Shown: in pieces, positions 7,203-16,150 of the stretch
Layout of the letters: the number at the start of each line of letters is the position of its first letter
How positions within the stretch are numbered: position 1 is the first letter of the stretch
From: Hyphomicrobiales bacterium
GTDB taxonomy: Bacteria; Pseudomonadota; Alphaproteobacteria; Rhizobiales; Xanthobacteraceae
NCBI GenBank assembly: GCA_021732215.1
Contig: JAKFVL010000011.1
Span: 1 to 64,000 of the forward strand
Length of the DNA: 64,000 nt
Direction: 5' to 3'
Notes under the pieces: generated by a model
The model's database searches: none
Told to the model about the DNA's origin: nothing
What the model saw: the letters and a program-made list of their open reading frames with translations, nothing else
Translations under genes and position numbers: made by a program

Positions 7203-9029
7203 ATGAATTTGCGCAACATCGCCATTATCGCCCACGTCGACCACGGCAAGACCACTCTCGTCGACAAGCTGCTGCAGCAGTCCGGCACCTACCGCGAGAA
7301 TCAGCGGGTGACCGAGCGCGCGATGGATTCCAACGATCTCGAAAAAGAACGCGGCATCACCATTCTCGCCAAGTGCACCTCGGTGCATTGGGAGGACACC
7401 CAGATCAACATCGTCGACACGCCGGGCCACGCCGATTTCGGCGGCGAGGTGGAGCGTATCCTGTCGATGGTGGACGGCGTGATCGTGCTGGTCGACGCCG
7501 CCGAAGGCCCGATGCCGCAGACCAAGTTCGTGGTCGGCAAGGCGCTCAAGCTAGGGCTGAAGCCGATCGTCGCCATCAACAAGGTCGATCGGCCTGACGC
7601 GCGGATCATCGAGGTCGTCAACGAAGTGTTCGACCTGTTCGCGGCGCTCGATGCTACCGACGAGCAGCTCGATTTTCCGATTCTGTACGGGTCGGGCAAG
7701 CACGGCTGGATGGCGACGTCAGCTGACGGTTCGCATGACGATGGCATGAAGCCGCTGTTCGATCTCGTCATCAAGCACGTCGCGCCGCCGGTGGTCGAAG
7801 AAGGCCCGTTCCGCCTGCTCGGCACCATCCTCGAAGCCAACCCCTATCTCGGCCGCATCATCACCGGCCGCATCGCATCGGGCTCGGTCAAGCCGAACCA
7901 GTCCGTGAAGGTGATCTCGCGCGACGGCAAGCTGGTCGAGTCCGGGCGCATCACAAAAATTCTCGCGTTCCGCGGTCTGGAGCGTCAGCCGGTCGAGCTC
8001 GCTGAAGCCGGGGACATCGTTGCGATCGCAGGCCTGCCGAAGGGCACCGTCGCCGACACCTTCTGCGATCCGTCGGTCGAGACGCCGATCCAGGCGCAGG
8101 CGATCGATCCGCCGACCGTGTCGATGTCGTTCATCGTCAACAACTCGCCGCTCGCCGGCACCGAAGGCGACAAGGTCACCAGCCGCATGATCCGCGACCG
8201 CCTGCTGCGCGAGGCCGAAGGCAACGTCGCGCTGAAGGTCGTCGAGGCATCGGACAGGGACGCCATGGAAGTGTCTGGCCGCGGCGAACTGCAGCTCGCG
8301 ATCCTGATCGAGACCATGCGCCGCGAAGGCTTCGAGATGTCGGTGTCGCGCCCCCGCGTCGTTTTGACAAAGGACGACGACGGACAGCTTCTCGAGCCGA
8401 TCGAGGAAGTCGTGATCGACGTCGACGAGGAGTTCTCCGGCGTCGTGGTGCAGAAGATGAGCGAGCGCAAGGCCGAGATGATCGAGATGCGCCCGTCAGG
8501 CGGCAACCGCCTGCGTCTCGTGTTCTACGCGCCGACCCGCGGCCTGATCGGCTATCAGGGCGAACTGATGACCGACACCAAGGGCACGGCGATCATGAAC
8601 CGCCTGTTCCACAACTACCTGCCGTACAAGGGCGACATCCAGGGCCGCCGCAACGGCGTGCTGATTTCCAACGATCAGGGCGAGGCGGTGGCTTACGCCA
8701 TGTTCAAGCTGGAAGACCGCGGCCCGATGATGATCGAGCCGGGCTGGAAGGTCTACAAGGGCATGATCGTCGGCGAGCACACCCGCGACAACGATCTCGA
8801 GATCAACATTCTCAAGGGCAAGCAGCTCACCAACATCCGCACCACCTCGAAGGATGAAGCGGTGCGCCTGACCCCGCCGATCCGCATGACGCTGGAAAAG
8901 GCGCTGGCCTATATCGAAGAGGATGAGCTGGTCGAGATCACGCCGAAGTCGATCCGCCTGCGCAAGCGTTTCCTTGACGCCAACGACCGCAAGCGCGCTG
9001 AAAAGACCAAGGAAGCGTTGGCGAGCTGA
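7203..9029 (+). CDS. typA: Ribosome-associated translational GTPase TypA/BipA
   Basis: This 608-residue GTPase has the expected BipA length. The G1 loop AHVDHGKTT is near residues 10-18, followed by ERGITI, DTPGHADFGGEV and NKVDRPDA for G2-G4. The EF-G-like beta-barrel and the TypA-specific C-terminal domain follow (PTRGLIGYQGELMTDTKGTAIMNR, then GPMMIEPGWKVYKGMIVGEHTRDNDLEIN). TypA binds the ribosome at the EF-G site and assists 50S assembly and growth under cold or stress. The start at 7203 matches the conserved MNLRNIAIIAHVDHG; 15 codons of open frame upstream are not conserved in character. A hairpin precedes the gene and a palindromic repeat follows. Confidence 0.97.
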   Translation: MNLRNIAIIAHVDHGKTTLVDKLLQQSGTYRENQRVTERAMDSNDLEKERGITILAKCTSVHWEDTQINIVDTPGHADFGGEVERILSMVDGVIVLVDAAEGPMPQTKFVVGKALKLGLKPIVAINKVDRPDARIIEVVNEVFDLFAALDATDEQLDFPILYGSGKHGWMATSADGSHDDGMKPLFDLVIKHVAPPVVEEGPFRLLGTILEANPYLGRIITGRIASGSVKPNQSVKVISRDGKLVESGRITKILAFRGLERQPVELAEAGDIVAIAGLPKGTVADTFCDPSVETPIQAQAIDPPTVSMSFIVNNSPLAGTEGDKVTSRMIRDRLLREAEGNVALKVVEASDRDAMEVSGRGELQLAILIETMRREGFEMSVSRPRVVLTKDDDGQLLEPIEEVVIDVDEEFSGVVVQKMSERKAEMIEMRPSGGNRLRLVFYAPTRGLIGYQGELMTDTKGTAIMNRLFHNYLPYKGDIQGRRNGVLISNDQGEAVAYAMFKLEDRGPMMIEPGWKVYKGMIVGEHTRDNDLEINILKGKQLTNIRTTSKDEAVRLTPPIRMTLEKALAYIEEDELVEITPKSIRLRKRFLDANDRKRAEKTKEALAS

Positions 9030-9042
9030 GCCTCACGTTCGA

Positions 9043-9155
9043 CCTCATCCTGAGGAGCCGCGCGAAAGCGCGGCGGCTCGAAGGATGCGTTATTTTGCGA
9101 TAATGATCCGGGCCTCATGGTTCGAGACGCGCGTGCCGCGCTCCTCACCATGAGG
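9043..9155. repeat. Dispersed palindromic repeat, type B (CCTCATCCTGAGGAG type)
   Basis: The element opens with CCTCATCCTGAGGAG and closes with CTCCTCACCATGAGG, so its ends are roughly inverted. Inside, GCCGCGC (9057-9063) and GCGCGGC (9068-9074) enclose a GAAA loop, a GNRA-type stable hairpin. It lies between typA and the amine oxidase gene, both on the plus strand. I recognise this type as common between genes in Bradyrhizobium-like genomes. Confidence 0.7.
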
Positions 9156-9172
9156 AGAACGGAACTAAGACC

Positions 9173-10471
9173 ATGTCCCTGCCCTCCTTCATCGATGTCG
9201 CGATCATCGGCGCCGGCGCTGCCGGACTTGGAGCTGCGCGGGCGCTCGGAGCGTTTCCAGGAAAAGTGGGCACCGGCTTTCCGTCGGGAAACGCGGCAAA
9301 CACAAACCCCAGCGGCCTCTCGGTCCTCGTTCTCGAAGCCCGCGACCGGATCGGCGGGCGAGCTCACACCCTTATTCTTCCCGGCGACATTCGCTTCGAT
9401 CTCGGTTGCGAGTGGCTGCATTCTGGCGACGTGAATTCGTTCACTCCGATCGCGCGGCAGCTCGGTTTCACTGTCGACAGGAATCGCCCGCCCTGGCGCG
9501 AGCAAAGCGTCGACAAGGCTTTTCCGGCAGAGGATCGCAACGAGTTCATCACCGCGCTGGATGGATTTTACGATCGCTGCGAACAAGCCGCCGACCGCGA
9601 CGACGACAGCGCTGCCAGCCTCTACCTCGAACCCGGCAACCGCTGGAATCCGATGATCGATGCGATCTCGACCTACGTGAACGGTTGCGAACTGGATCAG
9701 GTGTCTGTCCATGACGCGGATTGTTACGAAGACACCGAGATCAACTGGCGGGTGCGGCAGGGCTATGGCGCACTGATCGCAGCCTATGGCGCGCCGTGTC
9801 CCGTAGCGCTGAATACGCAAGTGAGGCTGATCGATCACTCGGGCACGCGCATTCGCATCGAGACATCGCGCGGCACGCTTGAAGCCGACAAGGTCATCGT
9901 CACCGCGCCGACAGACATCATCGCGCGCGAGGAGATTCGCTTCTCGCCACCGCTGCCGGATAAAGTTGCGGCCGCAGCCGGCCTGCCGCTCGGCCTCGCC
10001 GACAAGGTGATGCTCGGGCTCAGCGAGCCCGAGGTACTGCCGATCGACGGCAACCTGCGCGGCGCAACCATGCGCACCGCGACCGGCGCCTATCATCTGC
10101 GCCCGTTCGGGCAACCCTGCATCGCCGGTTTCTTCGGCGGCACATTCGCGCGCGAACTGGAAGATGCAGGCAATGGCGCGATCGCCGCGCAAGCGATCGA
10201 TGAGATTGCCGCGCTGCTCGGCAACGACTTCCGGCGCAAGCTGACACCACTCGGCGAATCGCGCTGGGGACACGATCCGTTCGCCCGCGGCTCCTACTCG
10301 CACGCGCTGCCGGGACATGCCGGCGACCGGGCGATCCTCGCCGCGCCAGTCGATGGCCGTATCTTCTTTGCCGGAGAAGCGACTTCGCCGAACTATTTCT
10401 CCACAGCACATGGCGCGAGGGATAGCGGCGAGAGAGCGGCGGGGGAGATGATAAGCTCCGCTACCGCTTGA
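9173..10471 (+). CDS. FAD-dependent amine oxidase family protein with in-frame repeat insertion
   Basis: This 432-residue flavoprotein of the monoamine oxidase/polyamine oxidase superfamily has the dinucleotide motif IIGAGAAGLGAARALG (residues 11-26), LEARDRIGGRAH (54-65), and a C-terminal FAD-contact motif GRIFFAGEATSPNYFSTAHGARDSGERAA. Substrate is unknown. The GxGxxG-to-Glu distance is about 19 residues longer than usual: AFPGKVGTGFPSGNAANTNP (27-46) sits in the turn after helix alpha1. The DNA for that stretch is a palindromic repeat matching another copy in the window. The insertion keeps frame and falls in a surface loop, so the enzyme may still work. The 3' end overlaps the convergent hydrolase gene by 11 bp. 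Confidence 0.88.
   Translation: MSLPSFIDVAIIGAGAAGLGAARALGAFPGKVGTGFPSGNAANTNPSGLSVLVLEARDRIGGRAHTLILPGDIRFDLGCEWLHSGDVNSFTPIARQLGFTVDRNRPPWREQSVDKAFPAEDRNEFITALDGFYDRCEQAADRDDDSAASLYLEPGNRWNPMIDAISTYVNGCELDQVSVHDADCYEDTEINWRVRQGYGALIAAYGAPCPVALNTQVRLIDHSGTRIRIETSRGTLEADKVIVTAPTDIIAREEIRFSPPLPDKVAAAAGLPLGLADKVMLGLSEPEVLPIDGNLRGATMRTATGAYHLRPFGQPCIAGFFGGTFARELEDAGNGAIAAQAIDEIAALLGNDFRRKLTPLGESRWGHDPFARGSYSHALPGHAGDRAILAAPVDGRIFFAGEATSPNYFSTAHGARDSGERAAGEMISSATA
9251..9310. repeat. Palindromic repeat element inserted in frame in the amine oxidase gene (type C)
   Basis: GCGTTTCC (9251-9258) and GGAAACGC (9287-9294) form the outer stem. Between them, 9262-9281 matches 61885-61904 at 18 of 20 positions (core AAAAGTGGG-ACCGG-TTTC). 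The second copy is intergenic. Here the element, with a short tail, is about 57-60 nt, a multiple of three without stops, and adds about 19 residues to the protein. Confidence 0.78.
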
Positions 10472-11351
10472 GTGCTTCGCTGAGTAGAGCAGCTACCCCC
10501 TCCCCCTCCGCCAGCCAGTGCCCGTCATCGCCGGATGCCGGCACCACGCGGAAATCGACCTTGCCTCCGCCGCCGCGAAACGCATCCGCCATCCGCCGCG
10601 ACAATGCAGGCGAGAAGTACGAATCGTTTTCGGCCACGATCCACGTCACCGGCACGCGCGCGCCTTTTCCGAATTCGCCGGCCGCCGAGATCAGCCGTTC
10701 CGGCGCGCACACCTCGCCCGGACGATCGTTGGCGCGGCCGCCGCGGCCAGGCGCGAACGCGATGATACGCGAAACCGCTTTCGAACTGGACCCAGCCAGC
10801 GCCAGAGCGCCCCATCCGCCCGCCGAATGGCCGACAACAACCACGCTATCCTTTTTGACGAACGGCTGCGCGCGGATGAAGTCGATCGCGGTGCGAATCG
10901 CCTCCGCCGTCGCGCGCCCGGCTTTCGCGTAATCGGCATCAGCGCAGCCACCCTGGTCCTCCAGATAATTCCCGCCGGTCGCGCCATGCCCCGGCCGCTC
11001 CGGCACCAGAACCGCGAAGCCGCGCGCGACCAGCGCGAGAGCCAGCGACCGATATTCCGGCTGCGGCATCTGTGCGCGGCGAATCGCGTTCTGGGTCGAG
11101 GGGTGGGCGATCACAGCGAGAAAAAACGGTCCTTCGCCCGGTGGCCGGAATAGTAAGGCACGCGACACAACGGACGCATCCGGCGAAGGGACCTGCCAGA
11201 GCTGACGCCGCGCCGGGTTTTCCTCCGCCGATTGCGCCCCTGACCGCACCTGCGCACCAGCCGGCGCGGCGAAAAGGATCGCGCAGCACAGGGCGGCGGC
11301 CATCAGTTGCGACAGTTTCGCAGATGGGGAAAACGATGGCTTCGGTATCAT
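10461..11351 (-). CDS. Secreted alpha/beta hydrolase (dienelactone hydrolase-like)
   Basis: This 296-residue hydrolase has an N-terminal signal peptide (hydrophobic LMAAALCCAILFAAPAGA, about residues 16-33). The nucleophile elbow GHSAGGWGALAL supplies the Ser. A later END loop (IVAENDSYFSPAL) and SGDDGHWLAEG near the C-terminus give plausible acid and His positions. It resembles periplasmic dienelactone-hydrolase-fold esterases of unknown substrate. The start at 11351 gives a sensible n-region; ATG at 11303 is an alternative. It is convergent with the amine oxidase gene and overlaps it by 11 bp. Confidence 0.82.
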   Translation of the reverse strand: MIPKPSFSPSAKLSQLMAAALCCAILFAAPAGAQVRSGAQSAEENPARRQLWQVPSPDASVVSRALLFRPPGEGPFFLAVIAHPSTQNAIRRAQMPQPEYRSLALALVARGFAVLVPERPGHGATGGNYLEDQGGCADADYAKAGRATAEAIRTAIDFIRAQPFVKKDSVVVVGHSAGGWGALALAGSSSKAVSRIIAFAPGRGGRANDRPGEVCAPERLISAAGEFGKGARVPVTWIVAENDSYFSPALSRRMADAFRGGGGKVDFRVVPASGDDGHWLAEGEGVAALLSEALKR

Positions 11352-11520
11352 CCTAAAGTCTGCATCGGTGCTGCAAATCGCCGTTTCCGCACCCTAACAT
11401 GAACGGCCTGTTACGTTTCGGCACATCGCAGCCACGGAACATGATGCAAAAAGTCCACATCTTAACTGATTATTAATTACAGACCTTGAAGCGCGCCTGC
11501 CGACTTGCTTTGATCTCCCC

Positions 11521-12030
11521 ATGAGCACAACCCTCATCGAGGTTCGGCCGGCCAAGACCGCGGATGCGCCCGAGGTGGCTATCACCCATGACGAGGCATG
11601 GCGCGCCGCCTATCAGGGCATCATTCCCGGCGCCGAACTGGAAAAGCTGATCAACCGACGCGGGCCCCAGTGGTGGGACAGCGCGATCCGCAAGGGCAGC
11701 CGCGTCAGCGTGCTTTCTTTCAGCGACAAGGTCGCGGGCTACGCCAACTACGGCCGCAACCGCGCCCGCAGCCTGCATTTCGACGGCGAGATCTATGAGC
11801 TTTATCTGCGGCCCGAATATCAGGGACTTGGTTTTGGCCGCAAGCTGTTCACATCCGCGCGGCGCGATCTCGCCCAAAGCGGGTTGAAGAGCATGGTGAT
11901 CTGGGCGCTGTCGGACAACGAGCCGGCGGTGGAGTTCTATCGCGCGCTCGGCGGCCGCATGGTGGCCCGCTCGTCGGAAAAATTCGGGCCGAAGTCGCTC
12001 GACAAGGTCGCGTTCGCCTGGACCAACTGA
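11521..12030 (+). CDS. GNAT family N-acetyltransferase
   Basis: This 169-residue acyltransferase shows the GNAT acetyl-CoA loop RPEYQGLGFGRKLF (Q/RxxGxG/A) after the beta4 strand IYELYLRPEY. A C-terminal segment ALSDNEPAVEFYRALGGRMVARS is typical of the RimI/YpeA-like branch. The substrate, amino group of a protein or small molecule, is not evident. It stands alone between the divergent hydrolase gene and an intergenic palindromic repeat. No strong ribosome site precedes the ATG. Confidence 0.85.
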   Translation: MSTTLIEVRPAKTADAPEVAITHDEAWRAAYQGIIPGAELEKLINRRGPQWWDSAIRKGSRVSVLSFSDKVAGYANYGRNRARSLHFDGEIYELYLRPEYQGLGFGRKLFTSARRDLAQSGLKSMVIWALSDNEPAVEFYRALGGRMVARSSEKFGPKSLDKVAFAWTN

Positions 12031-12091
12031 TCTGTCCGGTCCACTGAGGCGGGATGGTCGAATCGCCATCACGCTTTGTCTTTTTATTTGA

Positions 12092-12160
12092 GCATGATTT
12101 TTTCGGAAAACCGCTTCACATCCCGGATCAAGTCCGGGACAAGCATTTTCCGGATCATGC
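12092..12160. repeat. Palindromic repeat with nested inverted repeat (related to type C)
   Basis: Ends GCATGAT (12092-12098) and ATCATGC (12154-12160) are inverted, with inner CGGAAAA and TTTTCCGG. A second palindrome, CCCGGATCAAGTCCGGG, is nested in the centre. It lies between the GNAT gene and the M20 hydrolase gene. Its GGAAAACCG half resembles the reverse complement of the type C core. Confidence 0.65.
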
Positions 12161-12187
12161 CCTAACCCGCTCCGGCAGGTGTTGAGC

Positions 12188-13672
12188 ATGCGCCGGATCG
12201 TTCGCTTCATCCGGAATATGGTTCTCGCGACGCTTGCGGTCGCTCTCGCGCTCGGCGCGGTGGTCGCATTCCGCACGCTGACGCTGACGTCGCGCCAACT
12301 ACAGGTCGCACCGCTGCCGCCCGTCCCCGTCGACGAGCAAGCCGCAGCAGCACGGCTCGGGCAGGCCATCCAGTTCCAGACTGTCTCGAACCTGCTCAAC
12401 CCGCAGCAAAGCGCGGACGCCTTCCGCGGATTGCACGCGCACATGCAGGCGAGCTTCCCGGCCTTTCACGCGGCGGCAAAGGGCGAGACCGTTGGCGGCT
12501 ACGGCCTGCTTTATACGTGGGAAGGTTCCGACCCGGCGGCGCGGCCGATGGCGCTACTCGCACATCAGGATGTGGTTCCGGTCGCGCCCGGCACCGAAGC
12601 CAATTGGCAGGCGCAACCGTTCTCGGGCACGGTCCGCGATGGCTACATCTGGGGCCGAGGCTCATGGGACGACAAGGGCAGCCTGTTTGCGATGCTGGAA
12701 GCCGCCGAGATGATGGCGCGTTCTGGCCTCCGCCCCAGGCGCACCGTCTATTTCGCATTCGGCCACGATGAGGAAGTCGGTGGCCAGCGCGGCGCCAAGG
12801 CGATCGTCCAGTTACTCAAGTCGCGCGGCGTCAAACTTGAATTCGTCCTCGATGAAGGGCTGCTGATCCTCGAAGGCGCGCTGAAGGGCATCGACAAACC
12901 GATGGCGCTGATCGGCGTCGCGGAAAAAGGCTTCGTCACGCTGACGCTGAACGTATCGGCGACGCCGGGTCATTCGTCGCTGCCACCGCGCGAGACGGCC
13001 ATCGGCATGATGAGCGCGGCGCTGGCGCAGCTCGAGAACAAGCGCATGCCGGCGGAGGTCCGCGGCGTCTCGCTGGAGATGTTCGATACGCTGGCCCCCG
13101 AGATGAGCGGCTTCAATCGCGTCGTGCTGGCGAACCTGTGGCTGTTCAAGCCGCTGCTTCAGCGGCAGCTCGAAAAGACGCCAACCACCGAAGCCGCGAT
13201 CCGCACCACAACCGCGCTGACGATTTTCAATGCGGGCAATCAGGATAACGTGCTGCCGGGCAACGCCAGCGCCACGGTAAATTTCCGGCTGCTGCCGGGC
13301 GACACGCAGGCGAGCGTCATCGACCACGTCCGCAAGGCGATCGGAAACGACAAGGTTGCGATCCAGCCAAGCCCCGTCAACAACGACCCTTCGCCCATCA
13401 GCGCCACAGCCAGCGCCGGTTATCGCGCCCTCAACAAGACGATCCGCGAAGTGTTTCCGGGCGTCGTGGTATCGCCGGGCCTGATGGTTGCGGCGACGGA
13501 CTCGCGGCATTTTGCAGAGATCGCAGACAGCGTGTTCCGCTTCATCCCGGTGCAAGCCAAGACCGAGGATCTGACACGCTTTCACGGCACCAACGAGCGC
13601 ATTTCCGTCGCCAACTATGCCGACATGATCCGCTTCTACCGCCGCTTCATCGAAACGGCAGCGACGCCCTAG
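12188..13672 (+). CDS. M20/M25/M40 family metallo-hydrolase, membrane-anchored
   Basis: This 494-residue carboxypeptidase-S-like hydrolase starts with a single membrane anchor (about residues 5-30). Metal ligands are visible as H in [10 protein letters not shown] in GSWDDKG, E-E in GHDEEVGG, D in FVLDEGL, and the C-terminal H in [11 protein letters not shown] dimerisation domain (about 250-370) interrupts the catalytic domain, as is normal for M20. It probably hydrolyses N-acyl amino acids or dipeptides outside the inner membrane. The ATG at 12188 has AGGT at a fitting distance; GTG at 12179 is possible. Its TAG stop overlaps the folD stop in one CTAG. Confidence 0.9.
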   Translation: MRRIVRFIRNMVLATLAVALALGAVVAFRTLTLTSRQLQVAPLPPVPVDEQAAAARLGQAIQFQTVSNLLNPQQSADAFRGLHAHMQASFPAFHAAAKGETVGGYGLLYTWEGSDPAARPMALLAHQDVVPVAPGTEANWQAQPFSGTVRDGYIWGRGSWDDKGSLFAMLEAAEMMARSGLRPRRTVYFAFGHDEEVGGQRGAKAIVQLLKSRGVKLEFVLDEGLLILEGALKGIDKPMALIGVAEKGFVTLTLNVSATPGHSSLPPRETAIGMMSAALAQLENKRMPAEVRGVSLEMFDTLAPEMSGFNRVVLANLWLFKPLLQRQLEKTPTTEAAIRTTTALTIFNAGNQDNVLPGNASATVNFRLLPGDTQASVIDHVRKAIGNDKVAIQPSPVNNDPSPISATASAGYRALNKTIREVFPGVVVSPGLMVAATDSRHFAEIADSVFRFIPVQAKTEDLTRFHGTNERISVANYADMIRFYRRFIETAATP

Positions 13673-14553
13673 ATCGCCGGTGCCGGCAATTTGTGTATCG
13701 CGCACGCCGCCCGCAGCGTGTTCGCCAGCAGACACGCCACCGTCATCTGCCCCACGCCGCCCGGCACGGGCGTGATCGCGCCAGCAACCTCCAGCGCCTC
13801 GCTGTAAGCGACATCGCCGACCAGCCGTGTCTTGCCGTCGGCCAACGCGATCCGGTTGATGCCGACATCGATTACGGTCGCACCCGGCTTGATCCAGCTT
13901 GCCTTCACCATCTCGGGCTTGCCGACGGCGGCGAGAACGAGATCGGCGCGCGCGCAGACCGGCGCCAGATCGCGGGTGCGCGAATGCGCGATCGTCACCG
14001 TCGCATTTTCGTTGAGCAGAAGCTGCACCAGCGGACGTCCAACCAGATTGGAGCGGCCGATGATGACGGCATTCATGCCCTCGAGCGATGCATGCACCGT
14101 TTTGGCGAGGATGATGCAGCCGAGCGGCGTGCACGGCGTCAGCGCCGAAAGTCCGTTCGCCAGCCGTCCAGCATTGACCGGGCTGAGACCATCCACATCC
14201 TTGGCCGGATCGATCGCCGCGACGATGCCTTGCGGATCGAGACCGCCCGGCAAAGGCAACTGCACCAGAATGCCGTGCACCAGAGGATCGTGATTGAGCT
14301 TTTCGACGACCGCGAGAAGCTCGGCCTGCGATGCGGTCGCAGGCAGCAAATACTCGGACGACGCCATCCCCGCGGCTTCGGTCTGCTTAACCTTGCTGCG
14401 CACGTAAACCTGGCTCGCGGGGTCGGCGCCGACCAGCACAGCGGCAAGACCCGGCGTGACGCCGTGATCGCGCCTGATGCGCGCGGCCTCAGTGGCAACG
14501 CGGGCGCGCAGATCGGCGGCGATGATCTTTCCGTCGATGATTTTTGCGGACAT
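13669..14553 (-). CDS. folD: Bifunctional methylenetetrahydrofolate dehydrogenase/cyclohydrolase
   Basis: This 294-residue enzyme oxidises 5,10-methylene-THF with NADP and opens the methenyl form to 10-formyl-THF, supplying formyl groups to purH among others. The catalytic Tyr50 and Lys54 lie in [28 protein letters not shown] and PVNAGRL follow, then the NADP loop [11 protein letters not shown] and the C-terminal [15 protein letters not shown]. Length is normal. Start is ATG 14553, with TTG 14556 also open. It is 40 bp downstream of yggT on the same strand and shares a CTAG stop with the convergent M20 gene. Confidence 0.97.
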   Translation of the reverse strand: MSAKIIDGKIIAADLRARVATEAARIRRDHGVTPGLAAVLVGADPASQVYVRSKVKQTEAAGMASSEYLLPATASQAELLAVVEKLNHDPLVHGILVQLPLPGGLDPQGIVAAIDPAKDVDGLSPVNAGRLANGLSALTPCTPLGCIILAKTVHASLEGMNAVIIGRSNLVGRPLVQLLLNENATVTIAHSRTRDLAPVCARADLVLAAVGKPEMVKASWIKPGATVIDVGINRIALADGKTRLVGDVAYSEALEVAGAITPVPGGVGQMTVACLLANTLRAACAIHKLPAPAI

Positions 14554-14593
14554 CAATTGTCTCGACGCACCTGACGACGATGGTTTCCGGCGC

Positions 14594-14884
14594 TCAGATG
14601 ACGTTCGGATAGATGTAATACGTGATGACCCGCTGGATGAACATGATGATCAGAATCACGATGATCGGCGAGATATCGAGGCCGCCGAGATTCGGCATGA
14701 TATTCCGGATCGGCCGCAGCACCGGTTCGGTGATGCGGTAGAGGAACTCCGCCACCGCCGATACGAACTGGTTGCGGGTGTTGACCACATTGAAGGCGAT
14801 CAGCCACGACAGGATCGCCGATGCAATGAGAAGCCAGACATAGAGGTCGAGGATGATGATGACGATGTCGAGAATGGCGCGCAT
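14594..14884 (-). CDS. YggT family integral membrane protein
   Basis: This 96-residue protein has two hydrophobic segments (about residues 4-30 and 70-92). Between them is the YggT signature [31 protein letters not shown]. YggT proteins are small inner-membrane proteins linked to osmotic or potassium stress and, in other bacteria, to division. It lies directly upstream of folD. In related genomes I expect a small DUF167 gene between them, and none is present in the 40-bp gap. Confidence 0.88.
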   Translation of the reverse strand: MRAILDIVIIILDLYVWLLIASAILSWLIAFNVVNTRNQFVSAVAEFLYRITEPVLRPIRNIMPNLGGLDISPIIVILIIMFIQRVITYYIYPNVI

Positions 14885-15080
14885 GGAGAGGCTGGCTCAC
14901 TGGCTCGGGCGGGACGGGAACTGCGGCGCAAACTATCGTCTCGGCTGCGGTCTCACAAGGGCGGCAAATACCGAAAACACCATAGAAACAGGCGATTTCA
15001 GCCATTCTTGACTTGGTGTTGATGGAGCGGGTAAATGACGCCGTGTACTGGCCGCTGCCTGTTTTTGCCGCGGCCGACAC

Positions 15081-15156
<76 letters not shown>

Positions 15157-15159
15157 GCC

Positions 15160-15209
15160 TTCGCTGACGTTGTCAGCTTCGGCTCGGCAAGCTGAGCAAT
15201 GTCAGCGAA
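15160..15209. repeat. Inverted repeat just downstream of tRNA-Ala
   Basis: TTCGCTGAC (15160-15168) and GTCAGCGAA (15201-15209) are perfect inverted 9-mers with a smaller AGCTT/AAGCT pair nested inside. It begins 3 nt after the tRNA CCA end. It may help end or process the transcript, although no T-run follows. Confidence 0.6.
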
Positions 15210-15281
15210 AGCTGCCGCGTCTTAGCCCGCAGGGCGAAGACGGGCTGCGCGCATGCAGGTCGCCCGCGCGCAAATCCACCC

Positions 15282-16094
15282 TCACACATCCGCGAACTTC
15301 GGCTTGCGCTTTTCGACGAAGCTCGCGACGCCTTCTTTGAAATCGGCGCTTGCAAGCGAAACCATCATCTCCCGGTTGGCGTCCGCGGTCGCTTCCGCCA
15401 TGGTCTGGAACGGCACTTCGTAAAGCTGCCGCTTGATGACACTCATGGAAGCCGGCGCGACATAGTCGGCAAGATCGCGCGCATAGGCCATGGTCTGCTC
15501 GCGCAACTGATCGAGCGGATAGAGCCTGTTCACAAGACCCATGCGCAACGCTTCGTCCGCCTGTACCCGGCGCGCGGACAGCAATAGATCGAGCGCGTTG
15601 GCGTGACCGACGATACGCGGCAGCATCCAGCTGATGCCATGCTCGGCGATCAGGCCGCGCCGCGCGAATGCTGTGGTGAATACTGCGTTATCCGCCGCGA
15701 AACGGATATCGCAGTACAGCGCGTGCACGAGACCGATGCCGGCGGTCGCGCCGTTGAGCATGCCGATCACCGGCTTTGGAAGCGCCGGATAATAGCCGTT
15801 ACGGGTCTGCCAGTCGCCGCGGCGATTCATATCGTAGGCCGGCAACATATCGCGCCGCTTGATGTCCTCGGGATCGAGCGTCTTCAGCGCATCCATATCG
15901 GCGCCGGCGCAAAACCCGCGTCCCGCGCCGGTCAGCACGATCACGCGAACGTCCTTGTCGGCGGCCGCTGCATTCATGGCATCGCGAACGTCGCGCTCCA
16001 TCACCGACGTCCAGGCATTCATGCGATCGGGACGATCGAGCGTGATGGTCGCGATGCGATCCTCGACGCTGTAGAGAATTTGCTCGTAGACCAC
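15282..16094 (-). CDS. Enoyl-CoA hydratase/isomerase family protein
   Basis: This 270-residue crotonase-fold enzyme starts at a GTG (VVYEQILYSVEDRIATITLDRPDRMNAW), 6 nt after GGGAG. The frame is open for another 230 codons, but that part only overlaps the next gene and has no protein character. The oxyanion-hole motifs are GAGRGFCAGADMDAL and GMLNGATAGIGLVHALYCDIRFAADNAVF, and a possible catalytic Glu lies in RRGLIAEHGISWMLPRIVG. The C-terminus FADFKEGVASFVEKRKPKF-like segment is typical. It probably acts in fatty or aromatic acid beta-oxidation. NTF2-like and amidotransferase genes lie upstream on the same strand. Confidence 0.88.
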   Translation of the reverse strand: MVYEQILYSVEDRIATITLDRPDRMNAWTSVMERDVRDAMNAAAADKDVRVIVLTGAGRGFCAGADMDALKTLDPEDIKRRDMLPAYDMNRRGDWQTRNGYYPALPKPVIGMLNGATAGIGLVHALYCDIRFAADNAVFTTAFARRGLIAEHGISWMLPRIVGHANALDLLLSARRVQADEALRMGLVNRLYPLDQLREQTMAYARDLADYVAPASMSVIKRQLYEVPFQTMAEATADANREMMVSLASADFKEGVASFVEKRKPKFADV

Positions 16095-16150
16095 GACTCT
16101 CTCCCTGTGACTTTCCTTTGATTTTTTTTGCTTGATTGAAGTATTGCGCG

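Noticed and set aside
8909-10411. 500-residue minus-strand open frame opposite the amine oxidase
   Set aside because: Shadow that spans the end of typA, a repeat and the amine oxidase; no protein character.
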